Source of the DNA: Winogradskyella sp. PG-2
GTDB lineage: Bacteria > Bacteroidota > Bacteroidia > Flavobacteriales > Flavobacteriaceae
Assembly (NCBI RefSeq): GCF_000828715.1
Contig: NZ_AP014583.1
Span: forward strand, 3,470,001 to 3,534,000
Direction of reading: 5' to 3'
DNA: 64,000 nucleotides
In this document: positions 9,352 to 17,442 of the stretch, in pieces
How the letters are laid out: the number at the start of each line of letters is the position of its first letter
Position numbering within the stretch: the first letter of the stretch is position 1
Notes under the pieces: generated by a model
What the model was told of the DNA's origin: nothing
The model's input: the letters and a program-made list of their open reading frames with translations, nothing else
Database searches by the model: none
Made by a program: the position numbers and the translations under genes

Positions 9352-10500
9352 GTGAATAATACTAAACAAAATATTACCATACTTTGTATTTCCCTTGGAA
9401 GCGGCGGAGCTGAAAAGGTTGTAAGCCTCTTATTAAAGTCACTCAAAAGCGATTATAATGTTAATTTAGTACTGTTCTACAACGCTATACATTTTCCAAT
9501 ACCAAAAGAAGTTAATATCGTTTTTCTATCAGATAAGGGTCCTGATAGACCATTTTATTTAAAAGCCATCGATACTATAAGGTTTATCTTTAAATATAAA
9601 CGCTTTGTAAAACGAGAAAAGATTAGTATTTCTATCTCTTTCTTAGCTTTTCCTAACCTAATAAACGGAATTATTGCAACATTTAATAGATCTATCAAGA
9701 CTATAATTAGTGAGCGTGGTTTTCCGTCAGATAACGTTTCAAGTAAATTGTCACTTTATATATCAAAACTATTTTATCCTATTTTTTATAATAGATGTGA
9801 TAAATTGTTTTCTAACTCAGTACATATAAATAGAGATTTAAAGGACAATTTCGGGATTAAAATTCCGATGGAAGTTATTTACAATCCTATTGAACTACCA
9901 GAAAATATAATAGTTTCAAAAGATTTAAATACAAGAGTAAAATCCCTCAATATAATTACAGCTGGAACATTAAACGTTCGAAAAAATCAGATTATGATTA
10001 TTAGAGCTTTAAATGAAGCCAAAACTGATGATAAGCTTACGATTTTAGGTGGTGGAAATTTGCATGACTATTTATTTGAAGAAACCAAAAAATTTAAGCT
10101 TGAAGAGAACGTAAACCTGGCAGGAAAAGTTAAAAACGTAAATGAGTATTTACTTAATAACAATTGTTTTGTTTTATCATCTTTTACTGAAGGGTTTCCA
10201 AATGCTTTATTAGAAGCTATGGCAATTGGCTTACCTTGTGTATCAACAAATTGTTTATCCGGACCATTAGAGTTACTAAACGAAAATGAAACTGTAAATA
10301 TTAAAAATGGTGAATTCTATATTGGTAAATATGGGCTCCTAGTAAATAATGATGATCATATAGGATTAAGCAAAGCTTTTGAGTTTTATAGAAATAATCC
10401 AGAAAATAGAGAAAAATATAGTGCATTGAGTTTAGCTAGAGCTAAGGAATATCATTTAGATAGTATATATTCTAATTTCAATACATTTATACAGAATTAA
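9352..10500 (+). CDS. Family GT4 glycosyltransferase (GTG start)
   Basis: GT-B glycosyltransferase of 382 residues. The N-terminal loop is SLGSGGAEKVV (residues 14-24), a conserved ISERGFPSDN lies near 119-128, and the EX7E motif is E280-G-F-P-N-A-L-L-E288, followed by AMAIGLPCVSTN. The start is taken as GTG at 9352, immediately after the previous TAA, because the reading (NNTKQNITILCISLGSGGAEK) aligns with the family start and no ATG lies earlier in frame. A 14-base gap separates it from asnB. The insertion between the EX7E motif and the C-terminus is slightly longer than in its neighbours. Donor unknown. Confidence 0.87.
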   Translation: MNNTKQNITILCISLGSGGAEKVVSLLLKSLKSDYNVNLVLFYNAIHFPIPKEVNIVFLSDKGPDRPFYLKAIDTIRFIFKYKRFVKREKISISISFLAFPNLINGIIATFNRSIKTIISERGFPSDNVSSKLSLYISKLFYPIFYNRCDKLFSNSVHINRDLKDNFGIKIPMEVIYNPIELPENIIVSKDLNTRVKSLNIITAGTLNVRKNQIMIIRALNEAKTDDKLTILGGGNLHDYLFEETKKFKLEENVNLAGKVKNVNEYLLNNNCFVLSSFTEGFPNALLEAMAIGLPCVSTNCLSGPLELLNENETVNIKNGEFYIGKYGLLVNNDDHIGLSKAFEFYRNNPENREKYSALSLARAKEYHLDSIYSNFNTFIQN

Positions 10501-10514
10501 TAAGATAAGCAGAC

Positions 10515-12419
10515 ATGTGTGGAATTAATGGCATTATAGCCAAGACCAACCGAGATAAGACTGAAGTAAGCTCCATTCTTAATACAATGAATGATCTTAT
10601 CATTCACAGAGGACCAGATGAAGATGGATTATTTTCTGAAGAAAATGATGCCTTTTCTGTCGGTATGGGAATGAGAAGATTATCAATTATTGATTTATCT
10701 TCTGGTAAGCAACCTATATTCTCTGATGATAAGCAGATTGTTATTGTCTTTAATGGTGAAATTTACAACTATAGAATTCTTAAAGCGAAATTAGAAGCCG
10801 AAGGTGTAAATTTCAACACTTCTAGTGATACTGAAGTAATTCTTAAAGCCTACGAAAAATATGGTGTTGAATCTTTTCAGTGGTTAGATGGTATGTATGG
10901 TTTTAGCATATATGATAAAAACATAAATAAACTCTTTATTGCAAGAGACTTTTTTGGTGAAAAACCATTGTATTATTCGCATACTGACAAGGAATTTATT
11001 TGGGCATCAGAATTAAAATCAATTATAAATACTATTGATTTTACTCCCAACATTTCAAAAAAAGGTTTAAATCTTTATTTCAGATTAACTTACATTCCTG
11101 CTCCACATACCATATATGACAACATTTTTAAACTAGAAGCTAATCATTACATAGAATATGATTTAGCATCGCATAATACTAAAATTCATAAAATTAATGC
11201 TGAGCCAAAGCCAAAGGCTATTAATATATCATTTGAAGATGCTAAAGCAAAAACAAAAGATTTAGTCTATAATAGTGTTGATAGTAGATCTATCGCAGAT
11301 GTTGGTTTAGGTACTTTTTTATCTGGAGGTGTAGACTCGTCAATTATTTCATTGTGTTTAGCTCAATCTACAGACAAAAAGATTGATACATTCTCTATAG
11401 GTTTTAAAAAAGCGTCCTATGATGAGACAGATAAATCTAGAGTTGTTGCGGAAATGGTAAATAGTAATCATCACGAATTTATTATAGATGAAGATGATTT
11501 AAAAAATAATATTCACGAGATTTTAGTCAATTTTGATGAGCCGTTTTCAGATACTGCAGCTCTTCCTACTCACCTATTATCAGAAAAAACTAGAGAGCAC
11601 GTTACCGTTGCACTTACTGGAGATGGTGGAGATGAGGTTTTTGGTGGTTACAACAAGTATTATATTGGTAAAATGAATAAAAGGTACACAAGTATAGTAC
11701 CTAAAGGACTTCATAAAGCTATTGCTAATTTAAGTAACAAGTATTTGATTGATAAAGATGATAAGCGTGGTAGAAAATTTCAAATTAATAAGTTATTAAA
11801 TGCCATTAATTATAATGGAGATTTCTATTGGGATATTATATCACTAGCCAATACTAGTAATCAGATATCAGAAATTATATCACCAGACTATTATGAAGCT
11901 AATTTGTTTAAGGATTATAAAGATGTTCTAGGCAATAATAAAATTGAAAGCTTAACAGATTTTAGGCTTGTAGATAAAATTTTAAGTTTAGAAGGAGGAA
12001 TGCTTGCAAAAGTTGATAGAACCAGTATGATGACATCTTTAGAATGTAGAGCTCCATTTCTTAATAGAGACTTATGGGAGTTTACCAATACATTGCCAGA
12101 GAAATACTTAATGAAAGGTTGGAACAAAAAACATATTTTAAAAGAAGCCTTTAGAGATCAGTTTCCTGATGAGTTTTTAGAAAAAGGCAAAAGTGGATTT
12201 GGTTCACCAACAGGAGATTGGTTAAGACAAAGTTTGCGAAAAGAATTAGAAAGCTATATAGAACCAGATATGCTTAAATCACAGGGCATATTTAATGTAG
12301 ATTTTGTCACCAAATTGGTTAAAGATCATTTGGATAGTAAAAAAGATAGCACATTTAGAGTGTGGTCTTACTATTGTTTCCAAAAGTGGTATAAATATAA
12401 TTTCTTAAAGCAAAACTAA
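10515..12419 (+). CDS. asnB: Asparagine synthase (glutamine-hydrolysing)-type amidotransferase
   Basis: Two-domain enzyme of 634 residues. The N-terminal class II glutaminase domain has Cys2 as nucleophile (MCGINGI), RRLSIIDL at 54-61 and NGEIYNY at 80-86. The C-terminal synthetase domain has the PP-loop SGGVDSS at 270-276. It moves ammonia from glutamine to a carboxylate activated with ATP. In polysaccharide loci such proteins often amidate a hexuronic acid or similar residue instead of making free asparagine; this is inference from its place between glycosyltransferase genes. The length is longer than E. coli AsnB (554) and close to the locus-associated forms. It is 14 bases after one glycosyltransferase gene and 7 before the next. 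Confidence 0.88.
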   Translation: MCGINGIIAKTNRDKTEVSSILNTMNDLIIHRGPDEDGLFSEENDAFSVGMGMRRLSIIDLSSGKQPIFSDDKQIVIVFNGEIYNYRILKAKLEAEGVNFNTSSDTEVILKAYEKYGVESFQWLDGMYGFSIYDKNINKLFIARDFFGEKPLYYSHTDKEFIWASELKSIINTIDFTPNISKKGLNLYFRLTYIPAPHTIYDNIFKLEANHYIEYDLASHNTKIHKINAEPKPKAINISFEDAKAKTKDLVYNSVDSRSIADVGLGTFLSGGVDSSIISLCLAQSTDKKIDTFSIGFKKASYDETDKSRVVAEMVNSNHHEFIIDEDDLKNNIHEILVNFDEPFSDTAALPTHLLSEKTREHVTVALTGDGGDEVFGGYNKYYIGKMNKRYTSIVPKGLHKAIANLSNKYLIDKDDKRGRKFQINKLLNAINYNGDFYWDIISLANTSNQISEIISPDYYEANLFKDYKDVLGNNKIESLTDFRLVDKILSLEGGMLAKVDRTSMMTSLECRAPFLNRDLWEFTNTLPEKYLMKGWNKKHILKEAFRDQFPDEFLEKGKSGFGSPTGDWLRQSLRKELESYIEPDMLKSQGIFNVDFVTKLVKDHLDSKKDSTFRVWSYYCFQKWYKYNFLKQN

Positions 12420-12426
12420 AAGCGAG

Positions 12427-13560
12427 ATGGATAATAAAAGAGTATTATTAATAGCATCTTTTGCTGGATCTCTAATTAGATTTAGAGGGGATTTCATAAA
12501 AAGTTTAATCGCAGACGGATTTGATGTATTTACAGCTGCTCCCACCTATACAGATTCATATCGTCAACAAATTAGTGATATGGGAGCGACACCTATTGAA
12601 TTTAATTTGCAACGTACCGGTCTAAATCCTATAAAGGATCTTAAATCAATTCTAGAGTTAAAATCTATTATAAAAGAAAATAAAATTGACTTAGTTTTTC
12701 CATATACTGTAAAGCCAGTTATTTATGGCTCTATAGCAGCAAATATGACAAAAACACCTGTTATTTCCTTAATCACAGGGTTAGGATATACTTTTACTGG
12801 ATTAACCGCGAAGGCAAGAAACTTACAACGTTTTAACGAGACACTTTATAAACTAGCAATTAGAAAAAATAAGGTTATCGTATTTCAAAATAGAGATGAT
12901 TATCAATTATTCTTAGATAGAAAAGTTATCTCTGAAAATCAACGCGTAGATTTTGTAAGTGGATCTGGTATTAATCTTAATCAATTTAAATTTAAAGAGA
13001 AGAATGCCACAGAGAAAGTTAGCTTTCTTCTTGTTGCTAGATTGATTAAAGAAAAAGGAATTGCTTTATATATGGAAGCTGCAAAAATACTGAAAGCTAA
13101 ATATCCAAAAGCAGAATTTCACTTAATAGGAGCGCCAGAAACATCACCTTCTGCTATTAGTGAAGATGAGCTCAAAGAATTACATAGTGAGGGAGTTATT
13201 GTATTTCATGGTAAACAAAGAAATATTGAAGAGCACCTTCATAATAGAGATATTTTTGTTTTACCAAGCTACTATAGAGAAGGTTTACCGAGAACTACTC
13301 TTGAAGCTTGCGCATGCGGAAACCCAATAATAACAACAGATTCTGTTGGTTGTAGAGAATCTGTAAAAGATGGCATCAATGGCTTCTTAATAGAACCTCA
13401 AAATCTTGAAGCTTTAGTAAAGCCTATGAAGTACTTTATTACTAACCCAAATAAAATTAAAGAAATGGGAATAAACAGTAGAAAGTATGCCGAAGAACGA
13501 TTTGATGTCGATATTATAAATAAAGACTTGATTAATTTAATCAATAGTGTCCTAAATTAA
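12427..13560 (+). CDS. Family GT4 glycosyltransferase, PglA/WbpX-like
   Basis: GT-B enzyme of 377 residues. The N-terminus RVLLIASFAGSLIRFRGDFI, the SLITGLGYTFTG stretch near 114-125 and the DFVSGSGINLNQF stretch near 175-187 are typical of the subgroup containing Campylobacter PglA, which adds the second sugar (GalNAc-type) to an undecaprenyl-linked bacillosamine. The EX7E motif is E285-G-L-P-R-T-T-L-E293. The next gene is the PglC-like initiating transferase and further on lie PglE- and PglF-like genes, which fits the role of adding the second residue. No membrane segments. Confident as a GT4; the second-sugar role is inferred. Confidence 0.87.
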   Translation: MDNKRVLLIASFAGSLIRFRGDFIKSLIADGFDVFTAAPTYTDSYRQQISDMGATPIEFNLQRTGLNPIKDLKSILELKSIIKENKIDLVFPYTVKPVIYGSIAANMTKTPVISLITGLGYTFTGLTAKARNLQRFNETLYKLAIRKNKVIVFQNRDDYQLFLDRKVISENQRVDFVSGSGINLNQFKFKEKNATEKVSFLLVARLIKEKGIALYMEAAKILKAKYPKAEFHLIGAPETSPSAISEDELKELHSEGVIVFHGKQRNIEEHLHNRDIFVLPSYYREGLPRTTLEACACGNPIITTDSVGCRESVKDGINGFLIEPQNLEALVKPMKYFITNPNKIKEMGINSRKYAEERFDVDIINKDLINLINSVLN

Positions 13561-13589
13561 TTTTAAAAAAACCTATAACAATTAATATT

Positions 13590-14204
13590 ATGAAATTTTA
13601 TTCAACATTTATAAAACGTCTATTTGACTTTTTAGCAGCTTTAGTGGGGTTGATAATTGTTTCACCTCTATTGTTAACTTTAATTATCATTTTAACCATA
13701 TCTAATAACGGTAAGCCTTTCTTTTATCAAACAAGAACAGGTAAAAACAGAAAACTGTTTACTATTATTAAGTTTAAAACTATGAATGATAAAACTGATG
13801 AAAACGGTGAACTTTTACCAGTTAAATATCGTATTACTAAAACTGGAGATTTTTGTAGAAAATATTCACTAGATGAAATTCCTCAACTAATAAATATCTT
13901 AAAAGGTGATATGAGTTTAGTAGGTCCTCGCCCACTCTTACCAAAATACTTAGACCTTTACAGCGAAAGACAAAATAGAAGACATGAAGTAACACCTGGT
14001 ATTTCAGGTTGGGCTCAGGTTAATGGTAGAAATGCCATAAGTTGGGAGCAAAAATTTGAATACGATGTCTATTATGTAGATAATCAATCATTTATGCTAG
14101 ACTTAAAAATCATTTTCATGACTATAGATAAAGTTATAAGCAGAAAAGATGTTTATTATTCTGATACTGACGATATGCCAGTATTTACAGGCTCTAATGA
14201 CTAA
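13590..14204 (+). CDS. Initiating sugar-phosphate transferase, small PglC-type
   Basis: Monotopic phosphoglycosyl transferase of 204 residues, which transfers a sugar-1-phosphate from a UDP-sugar to undecaprenyl phosphate and so starts repeat-unit synthesis. A hydrophobic re-entrant segment lies at about 9-38. Then come KFKTMND, the DE pair in SLDEIPQLINILKGDMS, LVGPRPLLPKY and PGISGWAQVNGRN, all landmarks of the bacterial sugar transferase family. The protein lacks the extra N-terminal membrane domain of WbaP/WcaJ and so matches the short PglC class, fitting a di-amino-type UDP-sugar from the PglF/PglE-like pair. It is the last gene of its plus-strand run. Confidence 0.92.
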   Translation: MKFYSTFIKRLFDFLAALVGLIIVSPLLLTLIIILTISNNGKPFFYQTRTGKNRKLFTIIKFKTMNDKTDENGELLPVKYRITKTGDFCRKYSLDEIPQLINILKGDMSLVGPRPLLPKYLDLYSERQNRRHEVTPGISGWAQVNGRNAISWEQKFEYDVYYVDNQSFMLDLKIIFMTIDKVISRKDVYYSDTDDMPVFTGSND

Positions 14205-14235
14205 ATCAAGTTAATTAAATTAGAGAAAAATTATA

Positions 14236-14892
14236 TTATAAGATGTGCATCTCTTTGTAGGATTCTATAAAGAACTGAGGCATGTGTTCTCTATTTGGAT
14301 ATAAATAGGCATTACTATGAATATTTAAGCCATTGTCAATTAATCCTACAGTCTTCCAACCTAATGCATTAGGTGAGATAAAATCTTTCTTAATATTATC
14401 TGCAATATAATAATAGACTTTACCAGATAAAGTGCTTTCAATAGTCTTATAATTGACTTCGTTTGGTTTTTCAGAGCCTAAAGCTTCAGAAATTACGATG
14501 TGATCAAAAAGATGCTCTATTCCTAAAGATTTGAGTTTAGCAGATTGGGTTTTTACTCGTCCATCTGTAATAATTCCTAGTTTACCTTGCTTAGCTTTTA
14601 TGGAATTCATAATATCTAACACACCATCAAATAACTGAATATCAGGATTATGATTCCTATACATTTCTACAAGTGAAGTAACTTCAGTATTATATTTTGT
14701 TGCTAAATATTTGAAAACATTTTCATTAGATCTGTACAATGAAAACATAATCGAGTACAAAGTTTTCCAGTTATTTTGTTCTAAATTTTTTGCGATAAAA
14801 CGGTAAGCAGATTTAAGATAATCTAATTCATTGTAAAGAGTATCATCTAAATCAAAAACTATAACTGTGTGGCGATTAATCTTTATATCCAT
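14236..14892 (-). CDS. HAD-superfamily hydrolase
   Basis: Cytoplasmic HAD-like phosphatase of 218 residues. Motif I is VFDLDDTLYN with the nucleophile and acid Asp pair near residues 14-16; motif II lies in LGIITDGR; motif III Lys in SEKPNEV; motif IV in YIADNIKKDF. The helical cap between motifs I and II fits the C1 subclass. It overlaps the upstream ATP-grasp gene by 17 bases on the same strand, so the two are translationally coupled. Both run against the surrounding polysaccharide genes. Substrate unknown; the pairing suggests that it dephosphorylates a product or precursor of the ATP-grasp ligase, which is inference. Confidence 0.85.
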   Translation of the reverse strand: MDIKINRHTVIVFDLDDTLYNELDYLKSAYRFIAKNLEQNNWKTLYSIMFSLYRSNENVFKYLATKYNTEVTSLVEMYRNHNPDIQLFDGVLDIMNSIKAKQGKLGIITDGRVKTQSAKLKSLGIEHLFDHIVISEALGSEKPNEVNYKTIESTLSGKVYYYIADNIKKDFISPNALGWKTVGLIDNGLNIHSNAYLYPNREHMPQFFIESYKEMHIL

Positions 14893-15847
14893 GTACTAAA
14901 ACTTCATCGTCATATCTAATCATTAATAAATCACTCTCCCAAATATCAAATTTATAATCAATAGTTTTATTAAGCATATATTCTTCGATGATCCATTTAG
15001 GAAAATTACCTTTTGCTAAATAAGTTAAAGGGAAGCCACCACCAAATCTTGGATTTATTTCTATACCAATAATTTTAGTAATGTCTTCTTTGTGCATAAA
15101 AAACTGAACTGTAAGGCAACCTGCAGCTCCATCAATATTATTTAAATGCTTTCTTATATATTTTACTAGAGCATTATTTTTTGTAACGGCCTTATATACC
15201 TCACCATCTCTAACTTCTATACGTTTTCGAGGAACAGCACACAATAATTCATTAGATTTTGAAAAATACAAATCACAGGTAAATTCATCAAATTCATTTT
15301 GATTGATGTACTCTAAAAACATTAATTTTTCATTACTTCTGTGATAATTAGAAATCTCATTTTCATTAGTAATTATATAAGTGTCTATACTTCTACTACC
15401 ATCAATAGGCTTAATGAAAATTGGGAGTTGATAATTATCTTTAGAATATTCCATTGCTACATTAACACCTTTAGATTCAAAAAATTTATGAATTTCTCTC
15501 TTATCTCTGCACTTTTTAATAAACTCTAATGAAGATACTAAAATAGTTATACCACTTTCTTCAAAGCGAGATTTATGACTAGCAAGTTGGTAAAGTTCTG
15601 TATCTATTGTAGGAATAATTAAAGATATATCATTTTGTTTACATATTTCTATAAGAGAATTCATGTATACAGACTCGTCTAATCTAGGTACTTCAAAAAA
15701 ATTGTCAGCTATTTGGCAAGCAGCGGAAAGCATAGGATTAGAATCCGAAGCAAACACTTTTGCATTTGGATATACTTTTTTCAACTCTCTTTGGAAAGAT
15801 CTAATCAGAGAGACTCTCCTACCAGCTGAAGTAATTAGTATGTTCAT
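14876..15847 (-). CDS. ATP-grasp ligase, carbamoyl-phosphate-synthase-like
   Basis: Protein of 323 residues. An N-terminal pre-ATP-grasp Rossmann domain (NILITSAGRRVSLIRSFQRE, then FASDSNP) is followed by the ATP-grasp fold (IFIKPIDGSRS, YINQNEFDEFTCDLYFS) and a metal-binding end (IIGIEINPRFGGGFPLTY; note EINPR). Such proteins join a carboxylate to an amine or thiol via an acyl phosphate. Similar stand-alone ATP-grasp proteins occur in capsule and O-antigen loci beside HAD proteins, and are suspected of adding amino acids or similar groups to sugars; that function is unproven here. A perfect -7 box lies 40 bases upstream on the minus strand. Confidence 0.83.
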   Translation of the reverse strand: MNILITSAGRRVSLIRSFQRELKKVYPNAKVFASDSNPMLSAACQIADNFFEVPRLDESVYMNSLIEICKQNDISLIIPTIDTELYQLASHKSRFEESGITILVSSLEFIKKCRDKREIHKFFESKGVNVAMEYSKDNYQLPIFIKPIDGSRSIDTYIITNENEISNYHRSNEKLMFLEYINQNEFDEFTCDLYFSKSNELLCAVPRKRIEVRDGEVYKAVTKNNALVKYIRKHLNNIDGAAGCLTVQFFMHKEDITKIIGIEINPRFGGGFPLTYLAKGNFPKWIIEEYMLNKTIDYKFDIWESDLLMIRYDDEVLVHGYKD

Positions 15848-16311
15848 TTTTTAGTTAAGGGCTTAACGTTGTTAGCAATAATTTGACAAATATAACACCT
15901 CAAGATAACAAGATAGGATTATGCCTTTAAACGGTAAATTAATCAGGTCAAGATATATAATGGACATTGCAAATAACTAGCTTTTATTTTTAGAAAACAA
16001 ATTACTTGATTTATCAATACAATTTCATACATTATTTTCTTTAGCTTTAATATAATGAAATATGACATAATTAACAAAATGACCTAGGAATAACAAAAGC
16101 CCACTAAAACAATTACTACAATTTTTTTATCAATATTTAATTGTTTAAATCTCTATATAACTATGAGTTAACAACGTAAATATATGCTTTTTATCGTCTT
16201 TCTTTGGGCAGTTTCATTTTATTGGTGCATATTTAACCGATTTTTAAATCGTGTCCCAAATCCCTCTACGACATGAAATTGAAAAAGTAATGTAATATTA
16301 CTTAACAATTT
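15848..16311. other. Intergenic region between divergent locus genes (464 bp)
   Basis: This divergent gap separates the minus-strand ATP-grasp/HAD pair from the aminotransferase gene. It contains the -7 box at 15887-15894, a 9-bp inverted pair (ACGTTGTTA at 15866-15874 and TAACAACGT at 16169-16177), and a 30-codon ORF at 16184-16276 that starts MLFIVFLWAVSFYW, a single hydrophobic segment. None of these has a known function. The left arm of the pair is part of GCTTAACGTTG, which looks like the core of the attC-like repeats described elsewhere in this window. Confidence 0.4.
15887..15894 (-). promoter_or_regulatory. -7 promoter box for the ATP-grasp/HAD pair
   Basis: Minus-strand TATATTTG, a perfect TAnnTTTG match, 40 bases before the start at 15847. 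No clear -33 TTG at 17-23 bases spacing. Confidence 0.4.
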
Positions 16312-17442
16312 ATGCCTATGAATCCTAAAATATGGTTGTCATCACCTCATATGAGTGGGGTTGAACAAACTTACATTAAAGAAGCCTTCGATACTAATTG
16401 GATTGCCCCATTAGGACCTAATGTTAATGGTTTCGAATCTGATTTACAATCTTATCTAAACGAAGATAGACATGTTGGTGCATTAGCATCTGGTACTTCG
16501 GCATTACACTTAAGCCTTATTATTCTTGGTGTTAGTAATGGTGATGAAGTCATTTGTCAAAGTAAAACATTTTCTGCATCTGCAAATCCAATAATGTATC
16601 AAGGAGCTACACCTGTTTTTGTAGATAGTGAAAAAGATACTTGGAATATGTGTCCAATACAATTAGAAATTGCGATTAAAGATAGGATTTCGAAAGGTAA
16701 AACACCAAAAGCCATTATTCCAGTTCATTTATACGGAATGCCATACAAGGTTGATGAAATTCATAAAATTGCTAAATCTTATAATATTCCTATTGTTGAA
16801 GACAGTGCTGAATCATTAGGAAGTGTTTACAAAGGCCAAAATTGTGGAACATTCGGTGATTTATCAATACTATCTTTTAATGGTAATAAAATAATAACAA
16901 CATCAGGTGGTGGCGCAATAGTCACTAAAACTAAAGAACATAAAGAGCAAGCTATTTTCTTAGCGACTCAAGCTAGAGATAATGCACCGCATTACCAGCA
17001 TTCTAGTATTGGGTACAATTATAGAATGTCCAACATCGTAGCAGGAATTGGTCGTGGACAGATGACAATTCTTGATAGTCATGTTGCAAAGCGTCGATCT
17101 AACCATGAATTATACAGAAAGACATTTCGCAACATAGATAAGATTTCTTTTTTACTAGAACCAGAAGGTAGTTTTTCTAATCGTTGGTTATCTTGCATAC
17201 TGCTAGATTCAAAAGAAACAAGAGAGGGCTTAAGGTTAGCATTAGAAAAAGAGAATATTGAATCTAGACCTTTATGGAAACCAATGCATCAACAACCAAT
17301 ATTTAAGTCCGCACCAAGTTATCTTAATGGCGTTTCTGATGATTTATTTAATAGAGGTCTTTGTTTACCTAGTGGATCTAATTTATCTGATATGGAATTA
17401 AGTAGAGTAACTTATGCTATAAATACGTATTTTGCATTATGA
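16312..17442 (+). CDS. DegT/DnrJ/EryC1 aminotransferase, PglE-like
   Basis: PLP-dependent sugar aminotransferase of 376 residues, expected to convert a UDP-4-keto-6-deoxy sugar to the 4-amino sugar with glutamate. The N-terminal IWLSSPHMSGVEQTYIKEAF and TNWIAPLGPNVNGFE are typical of the PglE/PseC subgroup. GTSALHLSL (61-69) helps bind the cofactor, VEDSAESLGS (162-171) gives the PLP-contacting Asp, and the Schiff-base lysine is K193 in SFNGNKIITT. The next gene, encoding the likely 4,6-dehydratase, starts 4 bases inside this one. Start could also be the second ATG at 16318, since conservation begins with NPKIWLSSPHMSG. Confidence 0.9.
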   Translation: MPMNPKIWLSSPHMSGVEQTYIKEAFDTNWIAPLGPNVNGFESDLQSYLNEDRHVGALASGTSALHLSLIILGVSNGDEVICQSKTFSASANPIMYQGATPVFVDSEKDTWNMCPIQLEIAIKDRISKGKTPKAIIPVHLYGMPYKVDEIHKIAKSYNIPIVEDSAESLGSVYKGQNCGTFGDLSILSFNGNKIITTSGGGAIVTKTKEHKEQAIFLATQARDNAPHYQHSSIGYNYRMSNIVAGIGRGQMTILDSHVAKRRSNHELYRKTFRNIDKISFLLEPEGSFSNRWLSCILLDSKETREGLRLALEKENIESRPLWKPMHQQPIFKSAPSYLNGVSDDLFNRGLCLPSGSNLSDMELSRVTYAINTYFAL

